From positions 2,042,501 to 2,106,500 of the forward strand of contig NZ_CP090953.1 in assembly GCF_021513175.1 (NCBI RefSeq): a stretch of 64,000 nucleotides of DNA. The letters are read 5' to 3'. Below are positions 52,987-62,378 of this stretch, piece by piece. The position numbers and the translations under genes were made by a program. The notes below the pieces were generated by a model that did no database searches, was not told the origin of the DNA, and saw nothing but the letters and a program-made list of their open reading frames with translations. This DNA is from Sphingomonas sp. S2-65 (GTDB lineage Bacteria; Pseudomonadota; Alphaproteobacteria; Sphingomonadales; Sphingomonadaceae). Numbering within the stretch: the first letter of the stretch is position 1; every line of letters begins with the position of its first letter.

Positions 52987-54165
52987 TCAGGAGCGCCGGA
53001 TCGTCTCACCGATCCTGACTGCCTCCAAGCCCAGCCACGAAGCCATCCTACTCAGCTCGTCCGCGAGGCGCGCGACGGTTTCGTTCGGAGCACCGGGCTC
53101 AAGCGTTACGCGGTGCGCGAGGAGTACGCCGGCCTGCCGGTCAGCCTTGAGATCGACGCGCGCGACTAGCGCCTCGTCCATCAGGAAGGGCAGGACGTAA
53201 TAGCCATGCGTGCGTTTTTCCTGCGGCACGTAGATCTCGATCCGATAGCGAAATCCGAAGAGGCGTTCCGCGCGACTACGGTCCCATATCAGGGGATCGA
53301 ACGGTGCAAGCAGCGCGGCGTTGTGAACTCGGCGAGGCAAGCGCGCGTCGCGATGCATCCAAGCCTTTTGGCTCCAGCCTTTGACACGGACGGGAACGAG
53401 GGTGCCGGCCTCCGCGAGCGCTGCGATCGCATGATCCCCCTCGTCTGGCTTCAAGCGGAAATAGTCACGCAGGTCAGCGGCGGTGGCCACGCCAAGCGCT
53501 CGGGCACTCCGCTCTATCAACGCGCGTTGCGCGCTTCCGACCTCAGGGGTGGGAAGATCGAGAACGGCACTAGGCAGTACCCTCTCAGGCAGGTCGTAGA
53601 CCCGCGCGAAACTGCCGCGGCGCGTGGCCGTCGTGATCTTGCCTGCCCAAAATAACCATTCGAGCGCATGCTTTGTTTGGCTCCATTCCCACCAGCCGCT
53701 TCTGCTTGAGCCATTCTCGAAGTCGGCAGCGGTTAACGCTCCCTCGCCCCTGATCCGATCAAGCACTTCCTGAGCCTGAGGACGAAGCTCCCCAGCGAAG
53801 CGCTTCAGTCCCTGGTATCCAATCTCGCCCCGTTCGGCGCGAGCCATACGCCAGCGCAGGAGCGGATGAAGATCGAGTGGAAGAAGCGAGGCTTCGTGCG
53901 CCCAATATTCGAACAGGCGCCGTTGACGCTTGGGACCCCAGGCGTCGCGCTCGAGCAACGTGCGATCGAAACTGCCGACCCGAGAAAACGCGGGGAGATA
54001 GTGGGCCCGCGTCAGCACGTTCACACTATCGATCTGGAAAAGCCCGAGCTGATCGATGGTCTTCCGCAGGTGTGCGGGGGTTGGCCGTTCCCGTCGACCG
54101 CTCGTGAAGCCCTGAGCGGCGAGTACGACACGCCGTGCGTGTTCAAGAGACAGGCTGATCACCAC
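52987..54165 (-). CDS. Winged-helix DNA glycosylase-like protein (YcaQ/AlkX type)
   Basis: A 392-residue protein of the HTH_42/YcaQ family. E. coli YcaQ (AlkX) unhooks DNA interstrand crosslinks using a Q-x-D catalytic motif; here QID lies at about residues 44-46 in LGLFQIDSVNV. Several winged-helix units and a C-terminal beta-barrel-like part (YVLPFLMDEALVARVDLKADR) follow. The start is uncertain: GTG 54165 or 54162, or TTG 54198; none has a strong ribosome site. It is cargo within the integrated element, where it might protect against crosslinking natural products. Confidence 0.85.
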   Translation of the reverse strand: MVISLSLEHARRVVLAAQGFTSGRRERPTPAHLRKTIDQLGLFQIDSVNVLTRAHYLPAFSRVGSFDRTLLERDAWGPKRQRRLFEYWAHEASLLPLDLHPLLRWRMARAERGEIGYQGLKRFAGELRPQAQEVLDRIRGEGALTAADFENGSSRSGWWEWSQTKHALEWLFWAGKITTATRRGSFARVYDLPERVLPSAVLDLPTPEVGSAQRALIERSARALGVATAADLRDYFRLKPDEGDHAIAALAEAGTLVPVRVKGWSQKAWMHRDARLPRRVHNAALLAPFDPLIWDRSRAERLFGFRYRIEIYVPQEKRTHGYYVLPFLMDEALVARVDLKADRQAGVLLAHRVTLEPGAPNETVARLADELSRMASWLGLEAVRIGETIRRS

Positions 54166-54315
54166 CAAGCCGTGGCGGCAACAGCCCTCAAGCGTCAACC
54201 TTCAACCATTCCCACCAATCAGGAGGCGGCGCTGGCGCTCAAAGCAGGACCTTCGAAGACCGGCTGTCTCTCCCGAAAACCGTCAGTAACGCACCGTCGT
54301 GCGATCGCGGGGTCA

Positions 54316-55128
54316 TCAGCTCGAGTGACGCTCTGCCATGTAACGCCCCGGGGACGTACCGAGCGCTTTGCGGAACATCGTCACGAAGCTGGGCACGCTC
54401 TCATAGCCAAGGTCACCAGCCACGCGCTGGATCGAGGCGCCCCCGGCGAGCCACTTTACCGCAAGCACGATGGCGAACTGCTGGCGCCAGCGGCCGAAGC
54501 TCATGCCGGTCTCCCGACATACCAGACGCCCCAGCGTTCGTTCGCTCATGCCGGCGCGCTTCGCCCAGACCGTCAGGCTGCCCCGATCTGCGGGCGAAGC
54601 CATCATTTCATCCACAATTTTGCGCAGGCGAGGATCGCGCGGCATTGGCAGATGTAGATCCTCGACCTGTGCCGAACCCAGTTCGTCGAGCAGCACCGCC
54701 ACCAGCCGCGCGTTCGCGCCATCTTGTTCATAGAAATAGGGCAGACGCGCAGCACGGGTCAGAAGCTCGCGCAGGAGCGGTGTCACCGAAACCGCGCAGC
54801 ATGTCTGCGGTAACTGCGTGCCCACGGCAGGATCGACGAACGCATTATAGCCTTCGAGCATGCCGGTCACCTTGATGGCATGGAGCGCACCGCCCGGTAT
54901 CCAGATCGCGCTGCGCGGCGGGACGATCCACAATCCGCCTTCCACCTCGCAACTGAGCGCACCGCGCTGGACGAGCATCATCTGGCCCTTTCTGTGGCTG
55001 TGCTGCTCAAGCTCGAAGCCACCCGTGTCGGACATCTCGGCACCGAACGCCACGATCGGGCGCGGCACCTCGTCTGGATCGCTCCAATCGAAGTCTTCGG
55101 CGTCGCTTAGGATCGGCAAGGCGGGCAC
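54316..55128 (-). CDS. AraC family transcriptional regulator
   Basis: A 270-residue regulator. The N-terminal cupin domain (HSHRKGQMMLVQRGALSCEV, WIPGGALHAIK) would bind a small ligand. The C-terminal AraC double HTH is GSLTVWAKRAGMSERTLGR ... IQRVAGDLGYESVPSFVTMFRKALG. GTG 55128 is the best start; the open frame continues far upstream but overlaps the divergent methyltransferase gene and is not coding there. It is divergent from the methyltransferase/SIP pair and likely controls it. Confidence 0.85.
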   Translation of the reverse strand: MPALPILSDAEDFDWSDPDEVPRPIVAFGAEMSDTGGFELEQHSHRKGQMMLVQRGALSCEVEGGLWIVPPRSAIWIPGGALHAIKVTGMLEGYNAFVDPAVGTQLPQTCCAVSVTPLLRELLTRAARLPYFYEQDGANARLVAVLLDELGSAQVEDLHLPMPRDPRLRKIVDEMMASPADRGSLTVWAKRAGMSERTLGRLVCRETGMSFGRWRQQFAIVLAVKWLAGGASIQRVAGDLGYESVPSFVTMFRKALGTSPGRYMAERHSS

Positions 55129-55269
55129 CCACAGCAGGCGGGCGCAATGGCGAGATCGAATAACATTCTGTCCGGCCTTCGTAATGACGACATGCTCGGT
55201 GCCCGGTATCCGGTCGGCGTCACCCCGTCGAGGCCGGAAGCGCAGGCCGCATCGATATAGGAAGCATGC

Positions 55270-55959
55270 ATGAACACTCTGGACAGCAGCCGTGTCGCCG
55301 ATCTTCTGAGGAGCCTGCACCAAGAGGCCGAAGCGTCGGATCGCGAACATCTCGAGACGATGACGACCGCGTTCAACGGCCCGGGCGGCACTGAGCAAAT
55401 GATCTCGGACATTCTTGCGGACGAGCAGGCCGACTATTCGACCATCTATCACCGCTACGCCGACAATTTCCTGGCGGTCTCGCCGGACTATGGGCGTTTC
55501 CTCTACGCGATGGCGCGAGCCCGCCAGGCGACCCGGATGGTCGAGTTCGGCACATCGATGGGAATTTCGACAATCTATCTTGCGGCCGCGCTGCGCGACA
55601 ATGGCGGCGGTCATCTCATCGGCAGCGAGATGGAGCCAACCAAGGTGGCACGCGCGCGGGCGAACCTCGATGCGGCGGGGCTCGCCGATCTTGTCGATAT
55701 CCGCACCGGCGACGCGCTCGAGACGCTCCAGGCAATCGGCGGCGAGGTCGACCTGTTGCTGGTGGACGGTGCCTTCTCGCTCTACCTGCCAGTGCTCAAG
55801 CTGGTCGAGCCCTGGCTGAAGCCCGGCGCGGTAATCCTCGGCGAAAACGCCTTCGAGCCAGAATATCAGGGCTATGTCCGCAACGCTGCCAACGGTTACG
55901 TCTCGTTTGCCCTTCCCGATGAAAGCCGAGGCAATGCATTTACCGTGAAGGTATCGTGA
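55270..55959 (+). CDS. Class I SAM-dependent O-methyltransferase
   Basis: A 229-residue methyltransferase of the family-3 O-methyltransferase type. The SAM motif is MVEFGTSMGISTIYLA, followed by LIGSEMEPTKVARARANL and VDLLLVDGAF. It ends overlapping the next gene (GTGA), so the methyltransferase and siderophore-interacting protein form an operon, divergent from the AraC regulator. Its substrate could be a catechol or related aromatic; that is a guess from family habits. Confidence 0.87.
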   Translation: MNTLDSSRVADLLRSLHQEAEASDREHLETMTTAFNGPGGTEQMISDILADEQADYSTIYHRYADNFLAVSPDYGRFLYAMARARQATRMVEFGTSMGISTIYLAAALRDNGGGHLIGSEMEPTKVARARANLDAAGLADLVDIRTGDALETLQAIGGEVDLLLVDGAFSLYLPVLKLVEPWLKPGAVILGENAFEPEYQGYVRNAANGYVSFALPDESRGNAFTVKVS

Positions 55960-56703
55960 TGCCGGCCGCGGGGTTGCAGGAACGCTCCACCAGAGAACCG
56001 GGGCGGTTGAGCAAGGCGATGATGCGCCTGTGGATGAAAACGGCGACCATCGTGGCAACCGAGCGATTGGCCGACCGCTTCCATTTGATCACGCTGGAGG
56101 GGCCGGCACTCGCGGATGTGCCTTGGTTGCCCGGACAGAAGGTGCAGATCGCGATGGGCTCGGCCTTCGTCACGCGGACCTACACGCCGGTCGAGTGGAA
56201 CCCGTCCACCGGGCGAACGTGCATTCTAGGCTATGCTCATGGCGAAGGACCCGGAAGCGCCTGGCTCCGTACTGTTGCGCCCGGTGACGAATGCAGCATC
56301 TTCGGCCCGCGCGCATCGCTGGACCTCTCGCGCGTGCGGGGCCCCGCTCGTCATCGTCGGTGACGAGACCTCGATAGGTCTCGTTTATGCGGCAACCCAC
56401 CAGGACCCGACGCGTCTCGTATCGGCTTGCCTCACCGTCGAAGACGTCGAGAGTGCACGACGGGTCGCCGAGCACCTTGGTCTCCTTGATGTGGCGCTGG
56501 TTGCACGGAGAGGCGACGATTCGCACTTCGCGGCAATGGAAGCGACGCTCGCTGAGGCCGCCGTGGATGGCGCATCCCTCGTGCTGACCGGGAATGCGGG
56601 GACGATCCAGCGGCTTCGCCAGGGCCTGCGGCCGCGATCGTTTCCTACCGGGCGTGTCATCACGAAAGCTTATTGGGCCCTTGGAAAGACTGGTCTTGAC
56701 TAA
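55956..56703 (+). pseudogene. Siderophore-interacting protein, frameshifted
   Basis: Two overlapping frames together encode one flavin reductase-like siderophore-interacting protein. The first (from 55956) has the FAD domain (LPGQKVQIAMGS, VTRTYTPVEW) and ends at 56363. The second, offset by +1, continues with the C-terminal half (APLVIVGDETSIGLVYA to ALGKTGLD) and ends at 56703. The switch falls at GGGGCCCC (~56339-56346), where loss of one base would restore a single frame. It is either a recent inactivation or a sequencing error in a homopolymer pair. If intact it would release iron from ferric siderophores. Confidence 0.8.
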
Positions 56704-56832
56704 CCCCGCACCTCAGCAATGCTGCCTGCCCCGCTGGAACCTGCCTCACCGCTTGCTGCCTACTTCCGGTCGTAGTGTTCACACCTCAAGCGCACAAAAC
56801 CCGCTCCGCCAGTCGGCAATCTGATGGCCACG

Positions 56833-57033
56833 TCAGTTCCGTTCGAACAGCCGCTTCAGGCTCGGATAAAGGATGAAGGTCGACCGGCCGATTTTCACGG
56901 TCTCTATGGTGCCCTCCCCGATCAGTTCGTAGATCGTAGAGCGGCAGATGCCCGTCAGTTTCACCGCAGCGGAGATCCGCACGGCGATCGGATCCATCGC
57001 TTCGGGGTCGGTCGGAAGGGAGCCAGCGCTCAT
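56833..57033 (-). CDS. Excisionase/AlpA-like helix-turn-helix protein
   Basis: A 66-residue DNA-binding protein with a MerR-type HTH (RISAAVKLTGICRSTIYELIGEGTIETVKIGRSTFIL), the pattern of the excisionase family. It overlaps the DUF2274 gene by four bases and lies at the downstream end of the transfer operon. It may direct excision with the integrase or regulate the transfer genes. Confidence 0.85.
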   Translation of the reverse strand: MSAGSLPTDPEAMDPIAVRISAAVKLTGICRSTIYELIGEGTIETVKIGRSTFILYPSLKRLFERN

Positions 57034-57242
57034 TTCGCCCTCCCCTTCTTGAACCCGCGATCGCTCTCGATGAACGCGACGAGCATCGCCGGGATGAGAT
57101 CGACGACCGGCTCCTCCCGGCCATAGGCCTGAGCATAGAGTGCGGCATAGTCGTTGAGAGCCTGGTTCAGGTCCGGCGTTACCGAAATGCTGAGCTTGAC
57201 TGGCGTGCGGTCGCGCAGCTGCGCGAGCTTGATGTCAGGCAT
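57030..57242 (-). CDS. DUF2274 domain protein
   Basis: A 70-residue protein starting at ATG 57242 (MPDIKLAQLRDRTPVKLSI). It belongs to the DUF2274 family, regularly found at the end of trb transfer operons after trbI. It starts one base after the trbI stop. A ribbon-helix-helix-like DNA-binding role is possible but unproven. Confidence 0.85.
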   Translation of the reverse strand: MPDIKLAQLRDRTPVKLSISVTPDLNQALNDYAALYAQAYGREEPVVDLIPAMLVAFIESDRGFKKGRAK

Positions 57243-57243
57243 G

Positions 57244-58467
57244 TTATCGCTCCTGGCGCGGCGAGGGTGCGAGGACGATGTCCTTGTGCACCACGACGCG
57301 GAGTGGCCAGCCGGGCCGCACCTTGAGGGTCGGCTGGACGTTGAGCTTCTTGGTGACGATCTGGTCGCCTGCGCGCGAGGTGCCCTGCTGGGCGGACTCA
57401 CGGATCGCGCGGACGAGGTCGCCTTCGCTATTGCCCAGGCTCAGCTCGGTGCCGACCCCGAGCAACGTCGACAGGGTCACACCCTTGAGCAGCTGCCAGG
57501 TATGGACGTCGACCTTGTCGTCCAGGCCGGCATAGCCAGCCGTGTCGGTCGCGGGCACATTGTCGATCCGGATCGAACTGCCGTTCGGAAAGACGATGCG
57601 CTGCCAGACAACCAGGGCCCGGCTTTGCCCATAGGCCACGACGCTGTCGTAGCTGCCAATCAGGCGGGCTCCTTGCGGGACGAGCAGGAGCTGGCCGGTG
57701 GCGCTGTCATAGGCGTTCTCGGTCACCTGGGCGGTGACGAGCCCGGGCAGGTCCGAGTTGAGCCCCGTGATCAGGCTCGCGGCGATGATGCTGCCGGCGC
57801 TCAGCGTATATGGCGAGACCGGCGCAACCAGACCGTGGGGGTTGATGTCGCTGGTCTGGTCCTTGCTGGCGAGGAAGTCGGCCTTGCGTTGCTGGTTGCC
57901 GGGATCGCGCGCGGGATCGACGGCGATCGTCGCCGAACCTCCTTCCCGGGCCGGCGCAGCCGTCGGCATAGCGGCCGATGGAACAGTGCGCATTGCGTGC
58001 TCGGAGCTGCCGAGCTGCATCATGACACCGGACTGGCGGGCCGCCTTGCGCTCGGCGAGAAGCCGCTGTCGCTCGGCTTCGGCCGCTTGTGCGGCATGGT
58101 CCGAAGAGCCTGCGGGCGGTAATTCCCCGAAGGCCTCCTGCCGGCGCAGGATCGGGCGCCCGAGGTCGCCGGGCAGTGGCGGCCCGAGCTTCGGCACGTC
58201 GCCATAGCTTTTCGGCGCGCCGGCAAGTGCATCGTCGGGAGCCCGACTTGCAATGTCCTTCTGGTCGTCGGTGCCGGCGACGATCCGGAACGTTGCAGGC
58301 TTGAGCGCGAGCCAAGTGACCCCGACGATCGCTGTCGAACCCAACGCCGCGATAGCGATGATCGCGCCGCGGCGAAAGCGGATGACTCGGCCGGGGCGGC
58401 CGCGCAGCACAAGCGTCTCCGGGTCGAGCTTCGGCGCAGCCGTAGTAGTGGGCGTGGGCTCGCTCAT
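57244..58467 (-). CDS. trbI: Conjugal transfer protein TrbI (VirB10-like)
   Basis: A 407-residue bitopic protein that links inner and outer membrane parts of the type IV secretion channel. The N-terminus is cytoplasmic, with one helix at residues ~30-50, then a Gln/Ala-rich periplasmic linker. The C-terminal VirB10 domain contains VTENAYDSATGQLLLVPQGARLIG. It overlaps trbG by four bases. Confidence 0.95.
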   Translation of the reverse strand: MSEPTPTTTAAPKLDPETLVLRGRPGRVIRFRRGAIIAIAALGSTAIVGVTWLALKPATFRIVAGTDDQKDIASRAPDDALAGAPKSYGDVPKLGPPLPGDLGRPILRRQEAFGELPPAGSSDHAAQAAEAERQRLLAERKAARQSGVMMQLGSSEHAMRTVPSAAMPTAAPAREGGSATIAVDPARDPGNQQRKADFLASKDQTSDINPHGLVAPVSPYTLSAGSIIAASLITGLNSDLPGLVTAQVTENAYDSATGQLLLVPQGARLIGSYDSVVAYGQSRALVVWQRIVFPNGSSIRIDNVPATDTAGYAGLDDKVDVHTWQLLKGVTLSTLLGVGTELSLGNSEGDLVRAIRESAQQGTSRAGDQIVTKKLNVQPTLKVRPGWPLRVVVHKDIVLAPSPRQER

Positions 58468-59417
58468 GACGCCCTCCGCTGCCGACGCGGCCGGTCGCCG
58501 GCCGTGCGGCTGATCCGGACAACGGATTGCTTCTTCGCTCCCAAGCGTAGCTCGGCGGCATCGAACAGCCGGTCAACCACATAAAAGCGGCCCGACATAC
58601 GGTAGTTGACGAGCTGGAGATCGCCCCGATCGCCGATGACGAACAGAGGCGGGGCTTCTCCGACGCCGACGCTTGCGGGAAACTCGATGAACGTCTGGCG
58701 GCCATCGTCGAAGGCGCGCAGCGGCCGCCAGCCTGGCTTGTCTCCGCTCACGGCGTAGCCGAAGTCGAGTTGCTCGACCGCCAGGCTCGCCGCGACAGGC
58801 TTTGCGGCTTCCGCCGACGCCTGTTGGCGGCGGATCGCGATCAGTTCGTCCTGCGGATAGGTCCAGCATAGCGCGGCCATCGCAGTGGCCGGCGTGCTCT
58901 CGAGCTGGAGATGGTATGCGCGCCGATCGGTTGTGATGACGAGGTTGGTCGAGAGTCCGGCCGTGAACGGCTTCACGAGGATATGGACCCGCTTGCTATC
59001 GCCAGCGCCGCTCGTCGTGTCTCCAACGGTCCACCTGGCGGTGTCGCCGGCGGCCACCGAGACGATCGCCTCGCCGGGCTGCAGGGCGACGTCCGTTACG
59101 CGCTCGGGCGCGGCGAACAGCCGGTACAGGACGCCATCGGCATAGGGATAGACCTGAACGGCGTTGACGAAGGCAGGTGCGGCGGGCTCCTGGGTCGCCT
59201 TTTTGTTCGCCCTGCGAACCCGAAGCTCGGCCGGCGATGGCCTGTGGCGATGGCGTATCGGGGGACGCGCTACCGGCGGCGGAGGAGCGACGGGATTTGC
59301 AGCAGGCGCCGGGGAGCCGGGTCCCACGTTGGCGGACTGAGGCGGTTGAGGAGGCGACGTTTGTGCGAAGGGGGGCACCGCGACGAGCGCGCTGGCCGCA
59401 AGCAGGATGCGGTTCAT
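58464..59417 (-). CDS. trbG: P-type conjugative transfer protein TrbG (VirB9-like)
   Basis: A 317-residue secreted outer-membrane-complex component. It has a signal peptide at residues 1-19 and a Pro-rich linker (~20-65). The VirB9 domain contains YADGVLYRLFAAPERVTDVAL and a C-terminal beta region (RPLRAFDDGRQTFIEFPAS). It is coupled to trbF and trbI by four-base overlaps. Confidence 0.94.
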   Translation of the reverse strand: MNRILLAASALVAVPPFAQTSPPQPPQSANVGPGSPAPAANPVAPPPPVARPPIRHRHRPSPAELRVRRANKKATQEPAAPAFVNAVQVYPYADGVLYRLFAAPERVTDVALQPGEAIVSVAAGDTARWTVGDTTSGAGDSKRVHILVKPFTAGLSTNLVITTDRRAYHLQLESTPATAMAALCWTYPQDELIAIRRQQASAEAAKPVAASLAVEQLDFGYAVSGDKPGWRPLRAFDDGRQTFIEFPASVGVGEAPPLFVIGDRGDLQLVNYRMSGRFYVVDRLFDAAELRLGAKKQSVVRISRTAGDRPRRQRRAS

Positions 59418-60220
59418 CGGCGTATCTCCGGTTGGGCTTGGGAGGGCGGGCCTAGGCTGAGATCGAGCGGCGATCCGCCGGCCACGCTGGGATCCGGGAT
59501 AGGTTTCGGCGCCGCGCTCGGCACATGGTCGGCGGGGGTCTCAAGCTCCCGGCTCCAGTCGATCGCGTCGACATACAGGCCGAGCGGGTTCTTCCGCAGC
59601 GTCTCGGCGTCGCGCGGGGGCTTGAGCAGGACGGTGACGATCGCGGTCCAGCGCGAGGTCCCGGCAAGGCTGCCCCGCTCATAGGCGCGCTCCGACCATT
59701 TGACCTGGAAGCTCGTCGCCGAGGCCCGAACCACGCTGGTCACCTGGACCGACACGGTCTTCTCGCCGACTGCGTCGAACGGGTTCGCCGAGCGGGCATA
59801 TTCCCCGAGGAAAATCGCGCCGCGCTTGGTCGCGAAGTCATAGGCATGAAGCCAGTTCTCGCGCATCAGCACCGGGTCGAGCGAGCGCCCGCGGACGTCG
59901 GTGATGAAGCGGGCAAGGAACCACGCAACCTGCGGATCGGTCGGCCGGTAGTCGGTCGCCGCCGGCGAGACCGCCTGCGCCTGGCCGAGATTGTCGACCT
60001 CGACGACATAGGGCACGACGCGGCTCTGCATCGACTGCCAGACCAGTCCCCCGGAAAGGCCGATGGTCAGCACCAGTCCGCCGAACGCCATCAATCGCCA
60101 GTTCCGCGCCTGGGCACGGGCGGAGCCGATCCGCTCGTCCCAGAGCTGGCCAGCCCGCTGATAGGGTGTCTCGGGTTCGTCCGTTCGCCCGTAGCGCTGG
60201 ACGGCACGTTTGAAGCGCAT
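59414..60220 (-). CDS. trbF: Conjugal transfer protein TrbF (VirB8-like)
   Basis: A 268-residue inner-membrane assembly factor. It has a short cytoplasmic N-terminus, one membrane helix (residues ~42-64), and a periplasmic VirB8-like domain (PTDPQVAWFLARFITDVRGRS, WTAIVTVLLKPP). It overlaps trbL by one base and trbG by four. Confidence 0.94.
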   Translation of the reverse strand: MRFKRAVQRYGRTDEPETPYQRAGQLWDERIGSARAQARNWRLMAFGGLVLTIGLSGGLVWQSMQSRVVPYVVEVDNLGQAQAVSPAATDYRPTDPQVAWFLARFITDVRGRSLDPVLMRENWLHAYDFATKRGAIFLGEYARSANPFDAVGEKTVSVQVTSVVRASATSFQVKWSERAYERGSLAGTSRWTAIVTVLLKPPRDAETLRKNPLGLYVDAIDWSRELETPADHVPSAAPKPIPDPSVAGGSPLDLSLGPPSQAQPEIRR

Positions 60221-61521
60221 CAGTCCTTCTCCTTGATGTCGGGTGTGGCGCCGCCACCGCCGCGATCCGAGCCTTGCAGGGCGTGAACTGCCATCTGGCG
60301 GTGGTGACGGCGGGATTGCGTATTCTGGAGGTCGCGTGCCCAGCCGGGCATGGCGCTAGACGCGGCGGGCGCCGTTTCCCCGGGGGACCCTGCGCCAGTC
60401 GTTCCCGCATTCCATGCCGCGCGGCGGCCCTGGGTGGTGGCGTCGAAAAGTCCCAGCGCGCTGCCCATGCCCTGGGCGGCAGCGCCGCGTGCCGCAGTCG
60501 CGACACCGACAATGCCGGCGCCGACGCTCTTCGATCCGGAGGTTTCCTGGCCAAGCTTGTAGGCAGTCGATGCCGCCGAGCCCATCGAGGTGCCCGCACG
60601 GATCGCGCCGAGCCCGGTGCCCGCAAGCCCCTTCGCGGCGGCGACACCTGCGCCGCCGGCGGCAGCGAAGCCCCCGGCCGCGAGTGCCGTGGTCGCGACC
60701 GCCGAGCCGGCGCCAAGCTGCGGGGCGCCGGAGACGAGGCCGGACGCGATGCCGGGCCCGAAGATGCCCAGCCCCAGCAGTGCCAGGCTGGCGAGAACGA
60801 GCGTCATCGCCTGGCCGATATCAGGCTCCTGGCCCTGGAGCGCGGAGGTGAACTCGGTGAAGAAGCCCGAGCCGATGCCCACGATGACGGCGAGCACCAT
60901 CACCTTGATACCCGAGGAGATGACGTTGCCGAGCACGCGCTCGGCCAGGAAGCTGGTGCGGTTCCACAGCGCGAACGGCACCAGGATGAACCCGGCCAGC
61001 GTCGTCAACTTGAACTCAAGGATGCAGACGAACATCTGCACCGCGAGGATGAAGAAGGCGACGATCACCACTAGCCAGGCAATCAGGAGCACCATGATCG
61101 TCAGGAAGTTGTCGAAGAAGGTGGTGAAGCCGAGCAGCTCGCTCGCCTGGTCGAGCAGCGGCCACGCGGCCTGGAACCCGGTCCCGGCGAGCCGTCCCGG
61201 GCGCAGCAAGTCGTCTGCGGCGAGCGCCCCGCCGCCCGCGGTGAGGCCCGCCTGCGCGAAGGATCGGAAGATGATGTCTGCGAGCGACGAGAAGCGGTTC
61301 AGGATCAGCGCGAACGCGCCGATGTAGAGGATCTTCTTGAGGAAGCGGCCGATGATGTCGTCCTCGCCGCCCATTGCCCAGAACAGGCCGGCGAGGGTGA
61401 TGTCGATGCCGATCAGCACCGATGTCAGGAAGCCAACATCGGGACCGAGCAGGCCGAACCCGCTATCGATGTAGCGGATGAAGTCGGCCATGAAGCGGTC
61501 GATCACGTTCAGGTCGTTCAC
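60220..61521 (-). CDS. trbL: P-type conjugative transfer protein TrbL (VirB6-like)
   Basis: A 433-residue polytopic membrane protein. Start GTG 61521 (AAGGA upstream) gives VNDLNVIDRFMADFI, the usual TrbL N-terminus; the longer frame to 61611 lacks support. Several membrane helices occupy residues ~30-290. The C-terminal third is an Ala/Gly-rich low-complexity tail. VirB6-like proteins form the inner-membrane part of the channel. Confidence 0.92.
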   Translation of the reverse strand: MNDLNVIDRFMADFIRYIDSGFGLLGPDVGFLTSVLIGIDITLAGLFWAMGGEDDIIGRFLKKILYIGAFALILNRFSSLADIIFRSFAQAGLTAGGGALAADDLLRPGRLAGTGFQAAWPLLDQASELLGFTTFFDNFLTIMVLLIAWLVVIVAFFILAVQMFVCILEFKLTTLAGFILVPFALWNRTSFLAERVLGNVISSGIKVMVLAVIVGIGSGFFTEFTSALQGQEPDIGQAMTLVLASLALLGLGIFGPGIASGLVSGAPQLGAGSAVATTALAAGGFAAAGGAGVAAAKGLAGTGLGAIRAGTSMGSAASTAYKLGQETSGSKSVGAGIVGVATAARGAAAQGMGSALGLFDATTQGRRAAWNAGTTGAGSPGETAPAASSAMPGWARDLQNTQSRRHHRQMAVHALQGSDRGGGGATPDIKEKD

Positions 61522-61632
61522 GGGCCTGTCCTTGAGTTGGGTGCCGCGGGACCCTGGCGAGGGGAGCGGTAGCCAGGGCCCCGCGGGCTGCGGTCGCAGC
61601 GGCGGGGGCACGATCCGCCGCGACCGGTCTCG

Positions 61633-62376
61633 CTATTGCTGGCGGGTGTAGGCGTTGCCGCTCCCGAGGAACTTGCGCGTTCCCGCGCGCGACGCTTCGG
61701 ACTCGGTCAGCTGGCGCTGCTTCTCGAGCGCATCGGCGCGGAACTGCGCAGCCATCATCTGCTGGAGCGCGAGTTGCTGCTTGGCGGTCAGCGCGAGAAG
61801 CTGGTTGGTCGCCTGGACGGCAGCGAGCGAGCCGTCGGCTCCCTGGCTTCGCGCGATCGCCGCCGCGAGTACCTCCGCGTCGTCGCGCGAGGCCTCGACG
61901 ATCTGGCTCTGGACAGCCATCGTCCGGCGAAAGGCATCGCTGCTCGCGTCGTAGCGGGCCCGCGCAGCCTGCAGCCGTTGGTCGCGCGTCGAGGCCGGGT
62001 CGAACGCGCGCGGATAAAGCGCGCGCAGCCTGGCATCGAGCTGGTCGACGCGGAAATCGAGGCCTTGCGCCTGCTTCATGAGCCGGTCGATGCCATCGAG
62101 CTTGTCGAGCAGCCCCTGGAGCTGGGGGAAGTCGATGGACTTCAGGTTCCTGTCCATCCGGAGCAGCACCTGCGCTTCGTTCTGAAGCGACTGGAGCTGG
62201 TTGTTGATCTGCTGGAGCGTGCGGGCCGCGGTCAGAATATTCTGGCTGTAGTTGCTCGGATCGAACACGGTGACCTGCGCGCGCGCCGACGTGGCGAAGC
62301 CCATGGTGAGCGAGCCTGCGGCAGCCACGCCGAGCGCGGTCGCGACCAGGTATTTGCGGGTGAGGATAGGCATCAC
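61633..62376 (-). CDS. trbJ: P-type conjugative transfer protein TrbJ (VirB5-like)
   Basis: A 247-residue secreted pilus-associated protein with a signal peptide (residues ~1-34 ending SARAQ). The helical body (ILTAARTLQQINNQLQSLQNEAQVL, LTAKQQLALQQMMAAQF) is typical of TrbJ/VirB5. It lies 2 bp downstream of trbE; a 111-bp gap then precedes trbL. Confidence 0.93.
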   Translation of the reverse strand: MMPILTRKYLVATALGVAAAGSLTMGFATSARAQVTVFDPSNYSQNILTAARTLQQINNQLQSLQNEAQVLLRMDRNLKSIDFPQLQGLLDKLDGIDRLMKQAQGLDFRVDQLDARLRALYPRAFDPASTRDQRLQAARARYDASSDAFRRTMAVQSQIVEASRDDAEVLAAAIARSQGADGSLAAVQATNQLLALTAKQQLALQQMMAAQFRADALEKQRQLTESEASRAGTRKFLGSGNAYTRQQ

Positions 62377-62378
62377 TT

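Noticed and set aside
53206..54657. Plus-strand frames overlapping the YcaQ-like and AraC genes
   Set aside because: No motifs, low-complexity Arg/Ala-rich translation, and complete domains on the other strand.
55129..56058. Upstream part of the 580-codon frame containing the AraC regulator
   Set aside because: It is antisense to the methyltransferase gene and has no family resemblance; the regulator's cupin and HTH domains begin after 55128.
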